From: Balanoglossus misakiensis | Lineage: Eukaryota; Hemichordata | DNA: 64,000 nt | Reading direction: 5' to 3' | Assembly: GCA_040954595.2 (NCBI GenBank) | Contig: CM082588.2 | Location: forward strand, 7,006,001 to 7,070,000 | Shown here: positions 26,101 to 38,689 of the stretch, one piece after another | How the letters are laid out: each line of letters starts with the position of its first letter | How positions within the stretch are numbered: the stretch's first letter is position 1 | The notes under the pieces: generated by a model | Seen by the model: the letters and a program-made list of their open reading frames with translations, nothing else | Databases searched by the model: none | Told to the model about the DNA's origin: nothing | Made by a program: the position numbers and the translations under genes

Positions 26101-29100
26101 AAATTGTCATTTTTGGATGATTTTCATGAGCTATAACCCATGGTTTTTTAAAAAAAATGAATAAATTTCGATATTTCGCAAAGTCGAAAAATTGTCATTT
26201 TTGGATGATTTTCATGAGCTATAACCCATGTTTTTTCAAAAAAATGAAGAAATTTCGGTATTTCGCAAAGTCGAAAAATTGTCATTTTTGGATGATTTTC
26301 ATGAGCTATAACGGATGGTTTTTTAAAAAAAATGAGGTAATTTCGATATTTGGCAAAGTCGAAAAATTGTCATTTTTGGATGATTTTCATGAGCTATAAC
26401 CCATGGTTATTTAAAAAAAATGAGGAAATTTCGATATTTCGCAATGTCGAAAAATTGTCATTTTTGGATGATTTTCATGAGCTATAACCCATGGTTTTTT
26501 TTTAAAAAATGAGGAAATTTCGATATTTCGCAAAGTCGAAAAATTGTCATTTTTGGATGATTTTCATGAGCTATAACCCATGGTTTTTTCAAAAAAATGA
26601 AGAAATTTCGATATTTCGCAATGTCGAAAAATTGTCATTTTTGGATGATTTTCATGAGCTATAACCCATGGTTTTTTCAAAAAAATGAAGAAATTTCGAT
26701 ATTTCGCAAAGTCGAAAAATTGTCATTTTTGGATGATTTTCATGAGCTATAACCCATGGTTTTTTCAAAAAAATGAGGAAATTTCAATATTTCGCAAAGT
26801 CGAAAAATGGTCATTTTTGGATGATTTTCATGAGCTATAACCCATGGTTTTTTCAAAAAAATGAAGAAATTTCGATATTTCGCAAAGTCGAAAAATTACT
26901 TTTTTTGGATGATTTTCATGAGCTATAACCCATGTTTTTTCAAAAAAATGAAGAAATTTCGATATTTCGCAAAGTCGAAAAATTACTTTTTTTGGATGAT
27001 TTTCATAAGCTATAACCCATGGTTTTTTCAAAAAATGAAGAAATTTCGATATTTCGCAATGTCGAAAAATTGTCATTTTTGGATGATTTTCATGAGCCAT
27101 AACCCATGGTTTTTTCAAAAAAATGAAGAAATTTCGATATTTCGCAAAGTCGAAAAATTGTCATTTTTGGATGATTTTCATGAGCTATAACCCATGGTTT
27201 TTTCAAAAAAATGAAGAAATTTCGATATTTCGCAAAGTCGAAAAATTGTCATTTTTGGATGATTTTCATGAGCTATAACCCGTGGTTTTTTCAAAAAAAT
27301 GAAGAAATTTCGATATTTCGCAAAGTCGAAACATTGTCATTTTTGGATGATTTTCATGAGCTATAACCGATGGTTTTTTAAAAAAAATGAGGTAATTTCG
27401 ATATTTGGCAAAGTCGAAAAATTGTCATTTTTGGATGATTTTCATGAGCTATAACCCATGGTTATTTAAAAAAAATGAGGAAATTTCGATATTTCGCAAT
27501 GACGAAAAATTGTCATTTTTGGATGATTTTCATGAGCTATAACCCATGGTTTTTTCAAAAAAATGAAGAAATTTCGATATTTCGCAAAGTCGAAAAATTG
27601 TCATTTTTGGATGATTTTCATGAGCTATAACCCATGGTTTTTTTTAAAAAATGAGGAAATTTCGATATTTCGCAAAGTCGAAAAATTGTCATTTTTGGAT
27701 GATTTTCATGAGCTATAACCTATGATTTTTTCAAAAAAATGAAGAAATTTCGATATTTCGCAAAGTCGAAAAATTGTCATTTTTGGATGATTTTCATGAG
27801 CTATAACCCATGGTTTTTTTAAAAAAATGAGGAAATTTCAATATTTCGCAAAGTCGAAAAATGGTCATTTTTGGATGATTTTCATGAGCTATAACCCATG
27901 GTTTTTTCAAAAAAATGAAGAAATTTCGATATTTCGCAAAGTCGAAAAATTACTTTTTTTGGATGATTTTCATGAGCTATAACCCATGGTTTTTTCAAAA
28001 AATGAAGAAATTTCGATATTTCGCAATGTCGAAAAATTGTCATTTTTGGATGATTTTCATGAGCTATAACCCATGGTTTTTTCAAAAAAATGAAGAAATT
28101 TCGATATTTCGCAAAGTCGAAAAATTTTCATTTTTGGATGATTTTCATGAGCTATAACCCATGGTTTTTTCAAAAAAATGAAGAAATTTCGATATTTCGC
28201 AAAGTCGAAAAATTGTCATTTTTGGATGATTTTCATGAGCTATAACCCATGGTTTTTTTTAAAAAAATGAGGAAATTTCGATATTTGGCAAAGTCGAAAA
28301 ATTGTCATTTTTGGATGATTTTCATGAGCTATAACCCATGGATTTTTCAAAAAAATGAAGAAATTTCGATATTTCGCAAAGTCGAAAAATTACTTTTTTT
28401 GAATGATTTTCATGAGCTATAACCCATGGTTTTTTCAAAAAAATGAAGAAGTTTCGATATTTCGCAAAGTCGAAAAATTGTCATTTTTGGATGATTTTCA
28501 TGAGCTATAACCCATGGTTTTTTTTTTTAAATGAGGAAATTTCGATATTTCGCAAAGTCGAAAAATTGTCATTTTTGGATGATTTTCATGAGCTATAACC
28601 CATGGTTTTTTCCAAAAAATGAATAAATTTCGATATTTCGCAATGTCGAAAAATTGTCATTTTTGGATTATTTTCATGAGCTATAACCCATGGTTTTTTC
28701 AAAAAAATGAAAAAATTTCGATATTTCGCAAAGTCGAAAAAATGTCATTTTTGGATGATTTTTATGAGCTATAACCCATGGTTTTTTCAAAAAAATGAGG
28801 AAATTTCGATATTTCGCAAAGTCGAAAAATGGTCATTTTTGGATGATTTTCATGAGCTATAACCCATGGTTTTTTCAAAAAAATGAAGAAATTTCGATAT
28901 TTCGCAATGTCGAAAAATTGTCATTTTTGGATGATTTTCATGAGCTATAACCCATGTTTTTTTCAAAAAAATGAAGAAATTTCGATATTTCACAAAGTCG
29001 AAAAATTGTCATTTTTGGATGATTTTCATGAGCTATAACCCATGGTTTTTTCAAAAAAATGAAGAAATTTCGATATTTCGCAAAGTCGAAAAATTGTCAT

Positions 29101-32100
29101 TTTTGGATGATTTTCATGAGCTATAACCAATGGTTTTTTCAAAAAAATGAATAAATTTCGATATTTCGCAATGTCGAAAAATTGTCATTTTTGGATGATT
29201 TTCATGAGCTATAACCCATGGTTTTTTCAAAAAAATGAAGAAATTTCGATATTTCGCAAAGTCGAAAAATTGTCATTTTTGGATGATTTTCATGAGCTAT
29301 AACCCATGGTTTTTTAAAAAAAAAATGAGGAAATTTCGATATTTCGCAAAGTCGAAAAATTGTCATTTTTGGATGATTTTCATGAGCTATAACCCATGGT
29401 TTTTTTAAAAAAATGAGGAAATTTCGATATTTCGCAAAGTCGAAAAATTGTCATTTTTGGATGATTTTCATGAGCTATAACCCATGGTTTTTTCAAAAAA
29501 ATGAGGAAATTTCGATATTTCGCAATGTCGAAAAATTGTCATTTTTGGATGATTTTCATGAGCTATAACCCCTGGTTTTTTCAAAAAAATGAAGAAATTT
29601 CGATATTTCGCAAAGTCGAAAAATTGTCATTTGTGGATGATTTTCATAAGCTATAACCCATGGATTTTTCAAAAAAATGAAGAAATTTCGATATTTCGCA
29701 AAGTCGAAAAATTACTTTTTTTGGATGATTTTCATGAGCTATAACCCATGGTTTTTTCAAAAAAATGAAGAAATTTCCATATTTTGCAAAGTCGAAAAAT
29801 TGTCATTTTTGGATGATTTTCATGAGCTATAACCCATGGTTTTTTAAAAAAATGAGGAAATTTCGATATTTCGCAAAGTCGAAAAATTGTCATTTTTGGA
29901 TGATTTTCATGAGCTATAACCCATGGTTTTTTCAAAAAAATGAAGAAATTTCGATATTTCGCGAAGTCGAAAAATTGTCATTTTTGGATGATTTTCATGA
30001 GCTATAACCCATGGTTTTTTCAAAAAAATGAAGAAATTTCGATATTTCGCAAAGTCGAAAAATTGTCATTTTTGGATGATTTTCATGAGCTATAACCCAT
30101 GGTTTTTTTCAAAAAAATGAAGAAATTTCGATATTTCGCAAAGTCGAAAAATTGTCATTTTTGGATGATTTTCATGAGCTATAACCCATGTTTTTTTCAA
30201 AAAAATGAATAAATTTCGATATTTCGCAATGTCGAAAAATTGTCATTTTTGGATGATTTTCATGAGCTATAACCCATGGTTTTTTCAAAAAAATGAAGAA
30301 ATTTCGATATTTCGCAAAGTCGAAAAATTGTCATTTTTGGATGATTTTCATGAGCTATAACCCATGGTTTTTTCAAAAAAATGAAGAAATTTCGATATTT
30401 CGCAAAGTCGAAAAATTTTCATTTTTGGATGATTTTCATGAGCTATAACCCATGGTTTTTTCAAAAAAATGAAGAAATTTCGATATTTCGCAAAGTCGAA
30501 AAATTGTCATTTTTGGATGATTTTCATGAGCTATAACCCATGGTTTTTTTTAAAAAATGAGGAAATTTCGATATTTGGCAAAGTCGAAAAATTGTCATTT
30601 TTGGATGATTTTCATGAGCTATAACCCATGGATTTTTCAAAAAAATGAAGAAATTTCGATATTTCGCAAAGTCGAAAAATTACTTTTTTTGAATGATTTT
30701 CATGAGCTATAACCCATGGTTTTTTCAAAAAAATGAAGAAGTTTCGATATTTCGCAAAGTCGAAAAATTGTCATTTTAGGATGATTTTCATGAGCTATAA
30801 CCCATGGTTTTTTTTTTTAAATGAGGAAATTTCGATATTTCGCAAAGTCGAAAAATTGTCATTTTTGGATGATTTTCATGAGCTATAACCCATGGTTTTT
30901 TCAAAAAAATGAATAAATTTCGATATTTCGCAAAGTCGAAAAATTGTCATTTTTGGATTATTTTCATGAGCTATAACCCATGGTTTTTTCAAAAAAATGA
31001 AAAAATTTCGATATTTCGCAAAGTCGAAAAAATGTCATTTTTGGATGATTTTTATGAGCTATAACCCATGGTTTTTTCAAAAAAATGAGGAAATTTCGAT
31101 ATTTCGCAAAGTCGAAAAATGGTCATTTTTGGATGATTTTCATGAGCTATAACCCATGGTTTTTTCAAAAAAATGAAGAAATTTCGATATTTCGCAATGT
31201 CGAAAAATTGTCATTTTTGGATGATTTTCATGAGCTATAACCCATGTTTTTTTCAAAAAAATGAAGAAATTTCGATATTTCACAAAGTCGAAAAATTGTC
31301 ATTTTTGGATGATTTTCATGAGCTATAACCCATGGTTTTTTCAAAAAAATGAGGAAATTTCGATATTTCGCAAAGTCGAAAAATTGTCATTTTTGGATGA
31401 TTTTCATGAGCTATAACCCATGGTTTTTTCAAAAAAATGAAGAAATTTCGATATTTCGCAAAGTCGAAAAATTGTCATTTTTGGATGATTTTCATGAGCT
31501 ATAACCAATGGTTTTTTCAAAAAAATGAATAAATTTCGATATTTCGCAATGTCGAAAAATTGTCATTTTTGGATGATTTTCATGAGCTATAACCCATGGT
31601 TTTTTCAAAAAAATGAAGAAATTTCGATATTTCGCAAAGTCGAAAAATTGTCATTTTTGGATGATTTTCATGAGCTATAACCCATGGTTTTTTAAAAAAA
31701 AAATGAGGAAATTTCGATATTTCGCAAAGTCGAAAAATTGTCATTTTTGGATGATTTTCATGAGCTATAACCCATGGTTTTTTTAAAAAAATGAGGAAAT
31801 TTCGATATTTCGCAAAGTCGAAAAATTGTCATTTTTGGATGATTTTCATGAGCTATAACCCATGGTTTTTTCAAAAAAATGAGGAAATTTCGATATTTCG
31901 CAATGTCGAAAAATTGTCATTTTTGGATGATTTTCATGAGCTATAACCCCTGGTTTTTTCAAAAAAATGAAGAAATTTCGATATTTCGCAAAGTCGAAAA
32001 ATTGTCATTTGTGGATGATTTTCATAAGCTATAACCCATGGATTTTTCAAAAAAATGAAGAAATTTCGATATTTCGCAAAGTCGAAAAATTACTTTTTTT

Positions 32101-35100
32101 GGATGATTTTCATGAGCTATAACCCATGGTTTTTTCAAAAAAATGAAGAAATTTCCATATTTTGCAAAGTCGAAAAATTGTCATTTTTGGATGATTTTCA
32201 TGAGCTATAACCCATGGTTTTTTAAAAAAATGAGGAAATTTCGATATTTCGCAAAGTCGAAAAATTGTCATTTTTGGATGATTTTCATGAGCTATAACCC
32301 ATGGTTTTTTCAAAAAAATGAAGAAATTTCGATATTTCGCGAAGTCGAAAAATTGTCATTTTTGGATGATTTTCATGAGCTATAACCCATGGTTTTTTCA
32401 AAAAAATGAAGAAATTTCGATATTTCGCAAAGTCGAAAAATTGTCATTTTTGGATGATTTTCATGAGCTATAACCCATGGTTTTTTTCAAAAAAATGAAG
32501 AAATTTCGATATTTCGCAAAGTCGAAAAATTGTCATTTTTGGATGATTTTCATGAGCTATAACCCATGTTTTTTTCAAAAAAATGAATAAATTTCGATAT
32601 TTCGCAATGTCGAAAAATTGTCATTTTTGGATGATTTTCATGAGCTATAACCCATGGTTTTTTCAAAAAAATGAAGAAATTTCGATATTTCGCAAAGTCG
32701 AAAAATTGTCATTTTTGGATGATTTTCATGAGCTATAACCCATGGTTTTTTCAAAAAAATGAAGAAATTTCGATATTTCGCAAAGTCGAAAAATTTTCAT
32801 TTTTGGATGATTTTCATGAGCTATAACCCGTGGTTTTTTAAAAAAAATGAGGAAATTTCGATATTTGGCAAAGTCGAAAAATTGTCATTTTTGGATGATT
32901 TTCATGAACTATAACCCATGGATTTTTCAAAAAAATGAAGAAATTTCGATATTTCGCAAAGTCGAAAAATTACTTTTTTTGGATGATTTTCATGAGCTAT
33001 AACCCATGGTTTTTTCAAAAAAATGAAGAAGTTTCGATATTTCGCAAAGTCGAAAAATTGTCATTTTTGGATGATTTTCATGAGCTATAACCCATGGTTT
33101 TTTCAAAAAAATGAGGAAATTTCGATATTTCGCAAAGTCGAAAAATTGTCATTTTTGGATGATTTTCATGAGCTATAACCCATGGTTTTTTAAAAAAAAT
33201 GAGGAAATTTCGATATTTCGCAAAGTCGAAAAATTGTCATTTTTGGATGATTTTCATGAGCTATAACCCACGGTTTTTTCAAAAAAATGAGGAAATTTCG
33301 ATATTTCGCAAAGTCGAAAAATGGTCATTTTTGGATGATTTTCATGAGCTATAACCCATGGTTTTTTTAAAAAATGAGGAAATTTCGATATTTCGCAATG
33401 TCGAAAAATTGTCATTTTTGGATGATTTTCATGAGCTATAACCCATGGTTTTTTCAAAAAAATGAAGAAATTTCGATATTTCGCAAAGTCGAAAAATTAC
33501 TTTTTTTGGATGATTTTCATGAGCTATAACCCATGGTTTTTTCAAAAAAATGAAGAAATTTCGATATTTCGCAAAGTCGAAAAATTGTCATTTTTGGATG
33601 ATTTTCATGAGCTATAACCCATGGTTTTTTAAAAAAAATGAGGAAATTTCGATATTTCGCAAAGTCGAAAAATTGTCATTTTTGGATGATTTTCATGAGC
33701 TATAACCCATGGTTTTTTCAAAAAAATGAAGAAATTTCGATATTTCGCAATGTCGAAAAATGGTCATTTTTGGATGATTTTCATGAGCTATAACCCATGG
33801 TTTTTTCAAAAAAATGAAGAAATTTCGATATTTCGCAATGTCGAAAAATTGTCATTTTTGGATGATTTTCATGAGCTATAACCCATGTTTTTTTCAAAAA
33901 AATGAAGAAATTTCGATATTTCGCAAAGTCGAAAAATTGTCATTTTTGGATGATTTTCATGAGCTATAACCCATGGTTTTTTCAAAAAAATGAAGAAATT
34001 TCGATATTTCGCAAAGTCGAAAAATTGTCATTTTTGGATGATTTTCATGAGCTATAACCCATGGTTTTTTTCAAAAAAATGAAGAAATTTCGATATTTCG
34101 CAAAGTCGAAAAATTGTCATTTTTGGATGATTTTCATGAGCTATAACCCATGGTTTTTTCAAAAAAATGAATAAATTTCGATATTTCGCAATGTCGAAAA
34201 ATTGTCATTTTTGGATGATTTTCATGAGCTATAACCCATGGTTTTTTCAAAAAAATGAAGAAATTTCGATATTTCGCAAAGTCGAAAAATTGTCATTTTT
34301 GGATGATTTTCATGAGCTATAACCCATGGTTTTTTCAAAAAAATGAGGAAATTTCGATATTTCGCAAAGTCGAAAAATTGTCATTTTTGGATGATTTTCA
34401 TGAGCTATAACCCATGGTTTTTTAAAAAAAAATGAGGAAATTTCGATATTTCGCAAAGTCGAAAAATTGTCATTTTTGGATGATTTTCATGAGCTATAAC
34501 CCATGGTTTTTTAAAAAAAATGAGGAAATGTCGATATTTCGCAAAGTCGAAATATTGTCATTTTTGGATGATTTTCATGAGCTATAACCCATGGTTTTTT
34601 CAAAAAAATGAAGAAATTTCGATATTTCGCAATGTCGAAAAATTGTCATTTTTGGATGATTTTCATGAGCTATAACCCATGGTTTTTTCATAAAAATGAA
34701 GAAATTTCGATATTTCGCAAAGTCGAAAAATTACTTTTTTTGGATGATTTTCATGAGCTATAACCCATGGTTTTTTCAAAAAAATGAATAAATTTCGATA
34801 TTTCGCAATGTCGAAAAATTGTCATTTTGGATGATTTTCATGAGCTATAACCCATGGTTTTTTCAAAAAAATGAAGAAATTTCGATATTTCGCAAAGTCG
34901 AAAAATTGTCATTTTTGGATGATTTTCATGAGCTATAACCCATGGTTTTTTCAAAAAAATAAAGAAATTTCGATATTTCGCAAAGTCGAAAAATTGTCAT
35001 TTTTGGATGATTTTCATGAGCTATAACCCATGGTTTTTTCAAAAAAATGAAGAAATTTCGATATTTCGCATAGTCGAAAAATTACTTTTTTTGGATGATT

Positions 35101-35274
35101 TTCATGAGCTATAACCCATGGTTTTTTCAAAAAAATGAAGAAATTTCGATATTTCGCAATGTCAAAAAATTGTCATTTTTGGATGATTTTCATGAGCTAT
35201 AACCCATGGTTTTTTCAAAAAAATGAAGAAATTTCGATATTTCGCAAAGTCGAAAAATTGTCATTTTTGGATGA
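8146..35274. repeat. Satellite array 2, 88-bp monomer, about 300 copies with higher-order repeats
   Basis: A continuous head-to-tail array of 27.1 kb. The monomer has in order: GAAAAATTGTCATTTTTGGA, TGATTTTCATGAGCTATAAC, CCATGG, T6-C-A7, ATGAAGAAATTTC, GATATTTCGCAAAGTC. About 308 units fit the length. Variants recur: GTCATTTTT versus ACTTTTTT, CGATATTT versus CCATATTT, TTTCGC versus TTTGGC, CAAAG versus CAATG, and ATGAAG versus ATGAGG or ATGAAT. Indels fall mostly in the A/T runs. Each unit has a T6CA6 hairpin, an NcoI-type CCATGG and three conserved CpG sites. All frames through it are repeat translations, not proteins. It ends sharply at 35274. Confidence 0.97.
28240..32820. repeat. Large higher-order repeat: ~2.38-kb block present twice
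   Basis: Blocks from about 28240 and about 30540 carry the same ordered series of monomer variants at an offset near 2378 bp (27 monomers). Shared rare variants include TTTTTTTTTTAAATGAGG, GAAGTTTCGATATTT, the GGATTATTTTCATG unit, GATTTTTATGAGC, TTTCACAAAG, CATTTGTGGATG, ATATTTTGCAAAG and TTTCGCGAAG. Confidence 0.85.
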
Positions 35275-35547
35275 TTCATATTAATGAAGCCTTGCACAAC
35301 ATGATATGCAGTTAATTTATACTTTATTTCTATAGCATTCTAAATTGAATATATTCTGGATAATCCTTCATTCACTAAAATGCAAGTTCTGCTCCATCAA
35401 TACACTGAATTACAATATCTGAATGCTATTGCAAGCAAGGAGTCTAAGCTTAAATCATATATTTGACTGGCTAATTTTCACAGTGACTTGCTCCATGAAG
35501 AATTCCGCCTGGTCCATTGCTTTACTTGCCTGCTGGCATATGACTAC
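35275..35547. other. Satellite edge to lectin stop codon, no recognised feature
   Basis: Unique-looking AT-rich sequence, presumably 3' UTR and 3' flank of the minus-strand lectin gene. No clear polyadenylation signal was chosen. Confidence 0.4.
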
Positions 35548-38212
35548 CTAACCTCCAAGAGAGGTGCAACCTGGATCTGCAAAAAATAATTGCAAAGTCG
35601 TATGAATGTAGTAAACATTACAAGCACATACTATAAAAGGAATGCTTCATCCTGAGTCTGCGCACTATAAAAGCGTGACGCAATCATCTGAAGCAGATTT
35701 CTGAATCTTACTTGATGTTCACACACACACAACCACAAACACATGCACACACGCATGCAGGCACACACACAGTCACTTAAAGGTATACAGTCACCTCCAA
35801 TTTACATACGCCCATGTATGGCTGAAATGGAGTATTTGAGCGCTCTAAAGAACATATGGTGGCGCTCTTTTTTTCGCGTGTGCCACCCACTGAAAATCTG
35901 TGATTGGCTAGAGCACATCTGTAAAAATAACATGAGGCTTGTAAATCCATACACCGTATACACTTGATGCAAACGTACGAGATTTCCTATAATTCTCACC
36001 TTGAATCTCACATATGAAACCCTTTGATCGTACAGCACAATATTCATCATCCCATAGGCCATTGTGACCAAATCGAAACCTGTAGGAATAACAACATCCA
36101 TATTTGACCACTTATTTGCCAAATTTAGGTCTAAACACAGAATAAGCAAAAGTTCTGAACTTTGTGTCTAATAATTATACGGGAATTATTTGAGACTAAT
36201 CTGTCTGGCATAACTTCAGTAAAACTAAGAAATTTGTATAAAATGTACAAAATCAGTAATAACCAACATCATATGACCGAAACTATAAAAATTAGTATCA
36301 TCATAGTATAGAGTTCTCTTACCATAATTGGACACAGTCTTGCCCCTCTGTGGGATTCTTGTTGGTGTTGTTATTGGGTTCCCCGAGAGCCCAGGCACTA
36401 AATTCACCCGGGCACAGGGCCTCACCATCAGCCCAGATGAAGCTGCCTTCAGTGGAGCGATCGGTCAGACCAATCCAGAAGCCGTGGTTTGGAATGCAAT
36501 CCTCGTTGTCCAGTTGGTTATCGATGATATAGTTCAGGACGTGGTCGTACCGTTCTTGACTGTTCAGCACTGCGAGTCTGCCAGAGGACCCTCCCACGTG
36601 ACATTTCATTCTGCAGAAATTGTCGGCGTCTTCATAGTACTCTCCATCAGGTTGTTGACAGAAATACGCATATTGATGCACATGCACTCATCTTTGGTTT
36701 TGAGAGTGGTGGTGCCTATAGTTATATATATGGAGGCTAACGTCAGTACATAATTGACAACATCGCGATGTACATTCATACAGCGGTTTATGTCAAATAG
36801 TAGTGAATTGTAGCCAGGTATTAATCAACATCAATTCTCCCGACCTTAAATAGGTTTTGGCTACCTGGGTGGGTGATAAAAATATCACATGGTCGACACA
36901 ATTTCAAGATGGCCGATAGGAGTTCATAAGCTAAAGTGATGATGCGTCATTCTGAAACTTTTTAACAGAAATAATAACGAAATGTGAAAAAAGTTTAATG
37001 AGTTTAATATGGTAACTGCAAAGACAGACATGTTTGACCCAAGGAAGTCATGAAATACAGTAAACATATCATTTCTTCTATCTCTTACTACAGTGGGTTG
37101 TCGACTTTTCGACCAGAATGCAATGGGATTTGACCCCCTAGCGCAAAGTGAAAACCTATTTAAGGTACCCACAATTGAAAGCAGTTTGATCAACATCATA
37201 CTTTAAACTCGATGTACGTCATTTAAGATTACAACAACGAACGACAAAGCAAAAAAAAACAAACATCTTCGAGTACAAAAAGTAACTCCAGAATAACTTC
37301 CTTGAGGGTAATTTCTGTTCTACACTTCTCAGAACGATAGCAACAAACTGCAAATTAATATAGATTCGATCTAAACACCAATTTTTAAGGCATAATAGAC
37401 AGAAGCGATAGTTGGAATTTATGTAAAGAAATCTCTTCTCAGACACCTCGATACTGTCCCAGCAAAGTACAAAAGGAAGGAAAATAAAGTAAATAGTAAA
37501 TATAACACTATTGCTATGGTCCAGAAAAACAATACTAAAAGATGACAATATCTTCGCTGAATTTTCAATTCCGTTTAATTGCCGCCATGATCAATACAAC
37601 TAAGAACTGCATGCGCATTCATAATAACATATACCATGTTCGTCCATTCAATTACTCTTTGTACACTATATAGTCATGCGGTCAATACATTAATTTAGAT
37701 ACTTCATGATCGACTGCACATGCAGATATAAACAAGAGGGAAGTGTAACTTTTGAAAACAACAAATACAACTCCAAGGTCACGAAAAAAATATGTACAGA
37801 TGGTGTACAGAGGTCATCGAGTTCTGTCACGGTATGCAAAATATTAGAATGAAATCAAACTTACATTAGGACTACTTCCACTGCACCAATCCTGAAAGTT
37901 AAAATATCATTTGTGTAAAACAGCCAAGAGCACTAGCTGTATAATTGTATAATTAACAATTAAAGAAATTTGCGAAGAAAAGATAGTATTAATGTTTTAC
38001 TATTATTTTCTTTTAACATATTTATTTATATTAGCGAACTTGTGTGAACACATAATGTACGTGTACTATATTGATGATGTTGATAAACATAGTATAAAAG
38101 ACATTACTGCCAATTATTGCAAAGGCATATGTGAAAACTGACGTACTGCACCAGATTGGACGCCCGGTACATAGATGGTGCAGACAATCAGGAAACAGAA
38201 AACCCAAACCAT
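35548..38212 (-). CDS. Secreted C-type lectin-like domain protein, five coding exons
   Basis: Minus-strand coding exons: 38147-38212 (signal peptide: Met, hydrophobic core FCFLIVCTIYV, ending GVQSGA), 37865-37891 (mini-exon DWCSGSSPN), about 36323-36639 (main lectin exon), 36000-36079 and 35548-35576 (tail ending TSLGG and stop). Summed length is 519 bases, so the frame closes at about 172 residues. The lectin exon has DADNFCRMKC, LAVLNSQERYD, the WIGL motif and EPN, the mannose-type Ca2+ site triplet. The next exon has GLWDDEYC and KGFICEI, the second Ca2+/sugar site (WDD in place of WND) and last disulfide Cys. These point to a Ca2+-dependent, mannose-type sugar binder outside the cell. The 5' edge of the main exon is the weak point: the only phase-0 acceptor (before TACTATGAAG) is poor, and the frame stays open a little further upstream. 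Confidence 0.78.
35712..35772. repeat. Imperfect CA repeat
   Basis: CACACA runs interrupted by AACCACAAACACATG and GCATGCAG, inside the last lectin intron. Confidence 0.8.
35779..35918. mobile_element. MITE family 3, copy in the last lectin intron
   Basis: Begins AAAGGTATACAGTCACCTCC and holds TATGGCTGAAATGG, GTATTTGAG, CTTTTTTTCGCG and GCCACCCACTGAAAATCTG. The same elements occur at 63541-63670 (same orientation) and 43052-43240 and 58250-58439 (opposite orientation). This copy lacks the far terminus. Confidence 0.75.
36640..37864. other. Lectin gene intron 2, no recognised feature
   Basis: About 1.2 kb between the mini-exon and the main lectin exon. Frames on the minus strand (for example 37219-37548) show hydrophobic, low-complexity translations with no matching splice sites. 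A missed small exon here could resolve the weak acceptor of the main exon. Confidence 0.35.
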
Positions 38213-38579
38213 GGCGTTTTCTTTCTGAAAGATAACCAGCAGAGAAAGCGTTTGATGATCATAAAAATATTAACAGAAATCATAACAAATTCAGAAATTC
38301 ACTGAGAGATTTTTAAATTTTAGCTGCTAAATTCTACAGCTCAATCTTCAATTTACAAACAGTTGCTAAAATCGACAGACATGTATAATATTGTGGCCTT
38401 TCTATTTTGAGGATAAAATTGAAAGAAACACACAAAATAAGAAACGCGCCACACAGTACATACCATTTGGACATTATAGGATACTATTTGTCTATCGCAA
38501 TAAAGTAGCTTCCAAATTTTCAATATAAACTGACAACTAATAAAATCTGTCCAGCAAATAGTTTTCAAGAGTTTCTTAC

Positions 38580-38640
38580 CTGAAATTGCTGTAGATGTTT
38601 TCCGAAACCAAATCGCTAGGGAAGGTTATTTGGTTGTAAG
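38580..38640 (-). other. Non-coding first exon of the lectin gene (5' UTR)
   Basis: A strong donor (TTTCAG followed by GTAAGAAAC) lies at 38580, and an acceptor (TATCTTTCAG) lies about 12 bases before the start codon at 38212. Together they define a ~360-bp 5' UTR intron. The upper edge is set from the TATA box and is approximate. Confidence 0.5.
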
Positions 38641-38662
38641 AAAAGCATCATGCAGTCTGGTA

Positions 38663-38669
38663 ATTTATA
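38663..38669 (-). promoter_or_regulatory. TATA box of the lectin gene
   Basis: On the minus strand the sequence reads ACTATAAATTACC. The predicted start about 30 bases downstream would give a short 5' UTR exon that ends at the strong donor at 38580. Nothing else nearby looks like a promoter. Confidence 0.5.
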
Positions 38670-38689
38670 GTATACGCCGCCTGGTCAGC

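Noticed and set aside
8486-35274. Many 65-110 residue open frames on both strands within the satellite
   Set aside because: All are translations of two or three 88-bp monomers (repeated KFRYFAKSKNCHFWMIFMSY or its antisense). Frames are interrupted every few units and follow the repeat, with no start or regulatory context of their own.
8146-35274. CRISPR array
   Set aside because: The repeat fills the whole 88-bp period, with no unique spacers, in a eukaryotic context. It is a tandem satellite.
8146-35274. CENP-B box in the 88-bp monomer
   Set aside because: TTCG is followed by ATATTTCGCAA, which lacks the A and the CGGG of the box (TTCGNNNNANNCGGG).
36328-36753. 141-residue plus-strand frame
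   Set aside because: Antisense of the main lectin exon, which has WIGL and EPN motifs on the minus strand.
37219-37548. 109-residue minus-strand frame
   Set aside because: Hydrophobic, low-complexity translation inside the lectin intron; no family pattern and no fitting splice phases.
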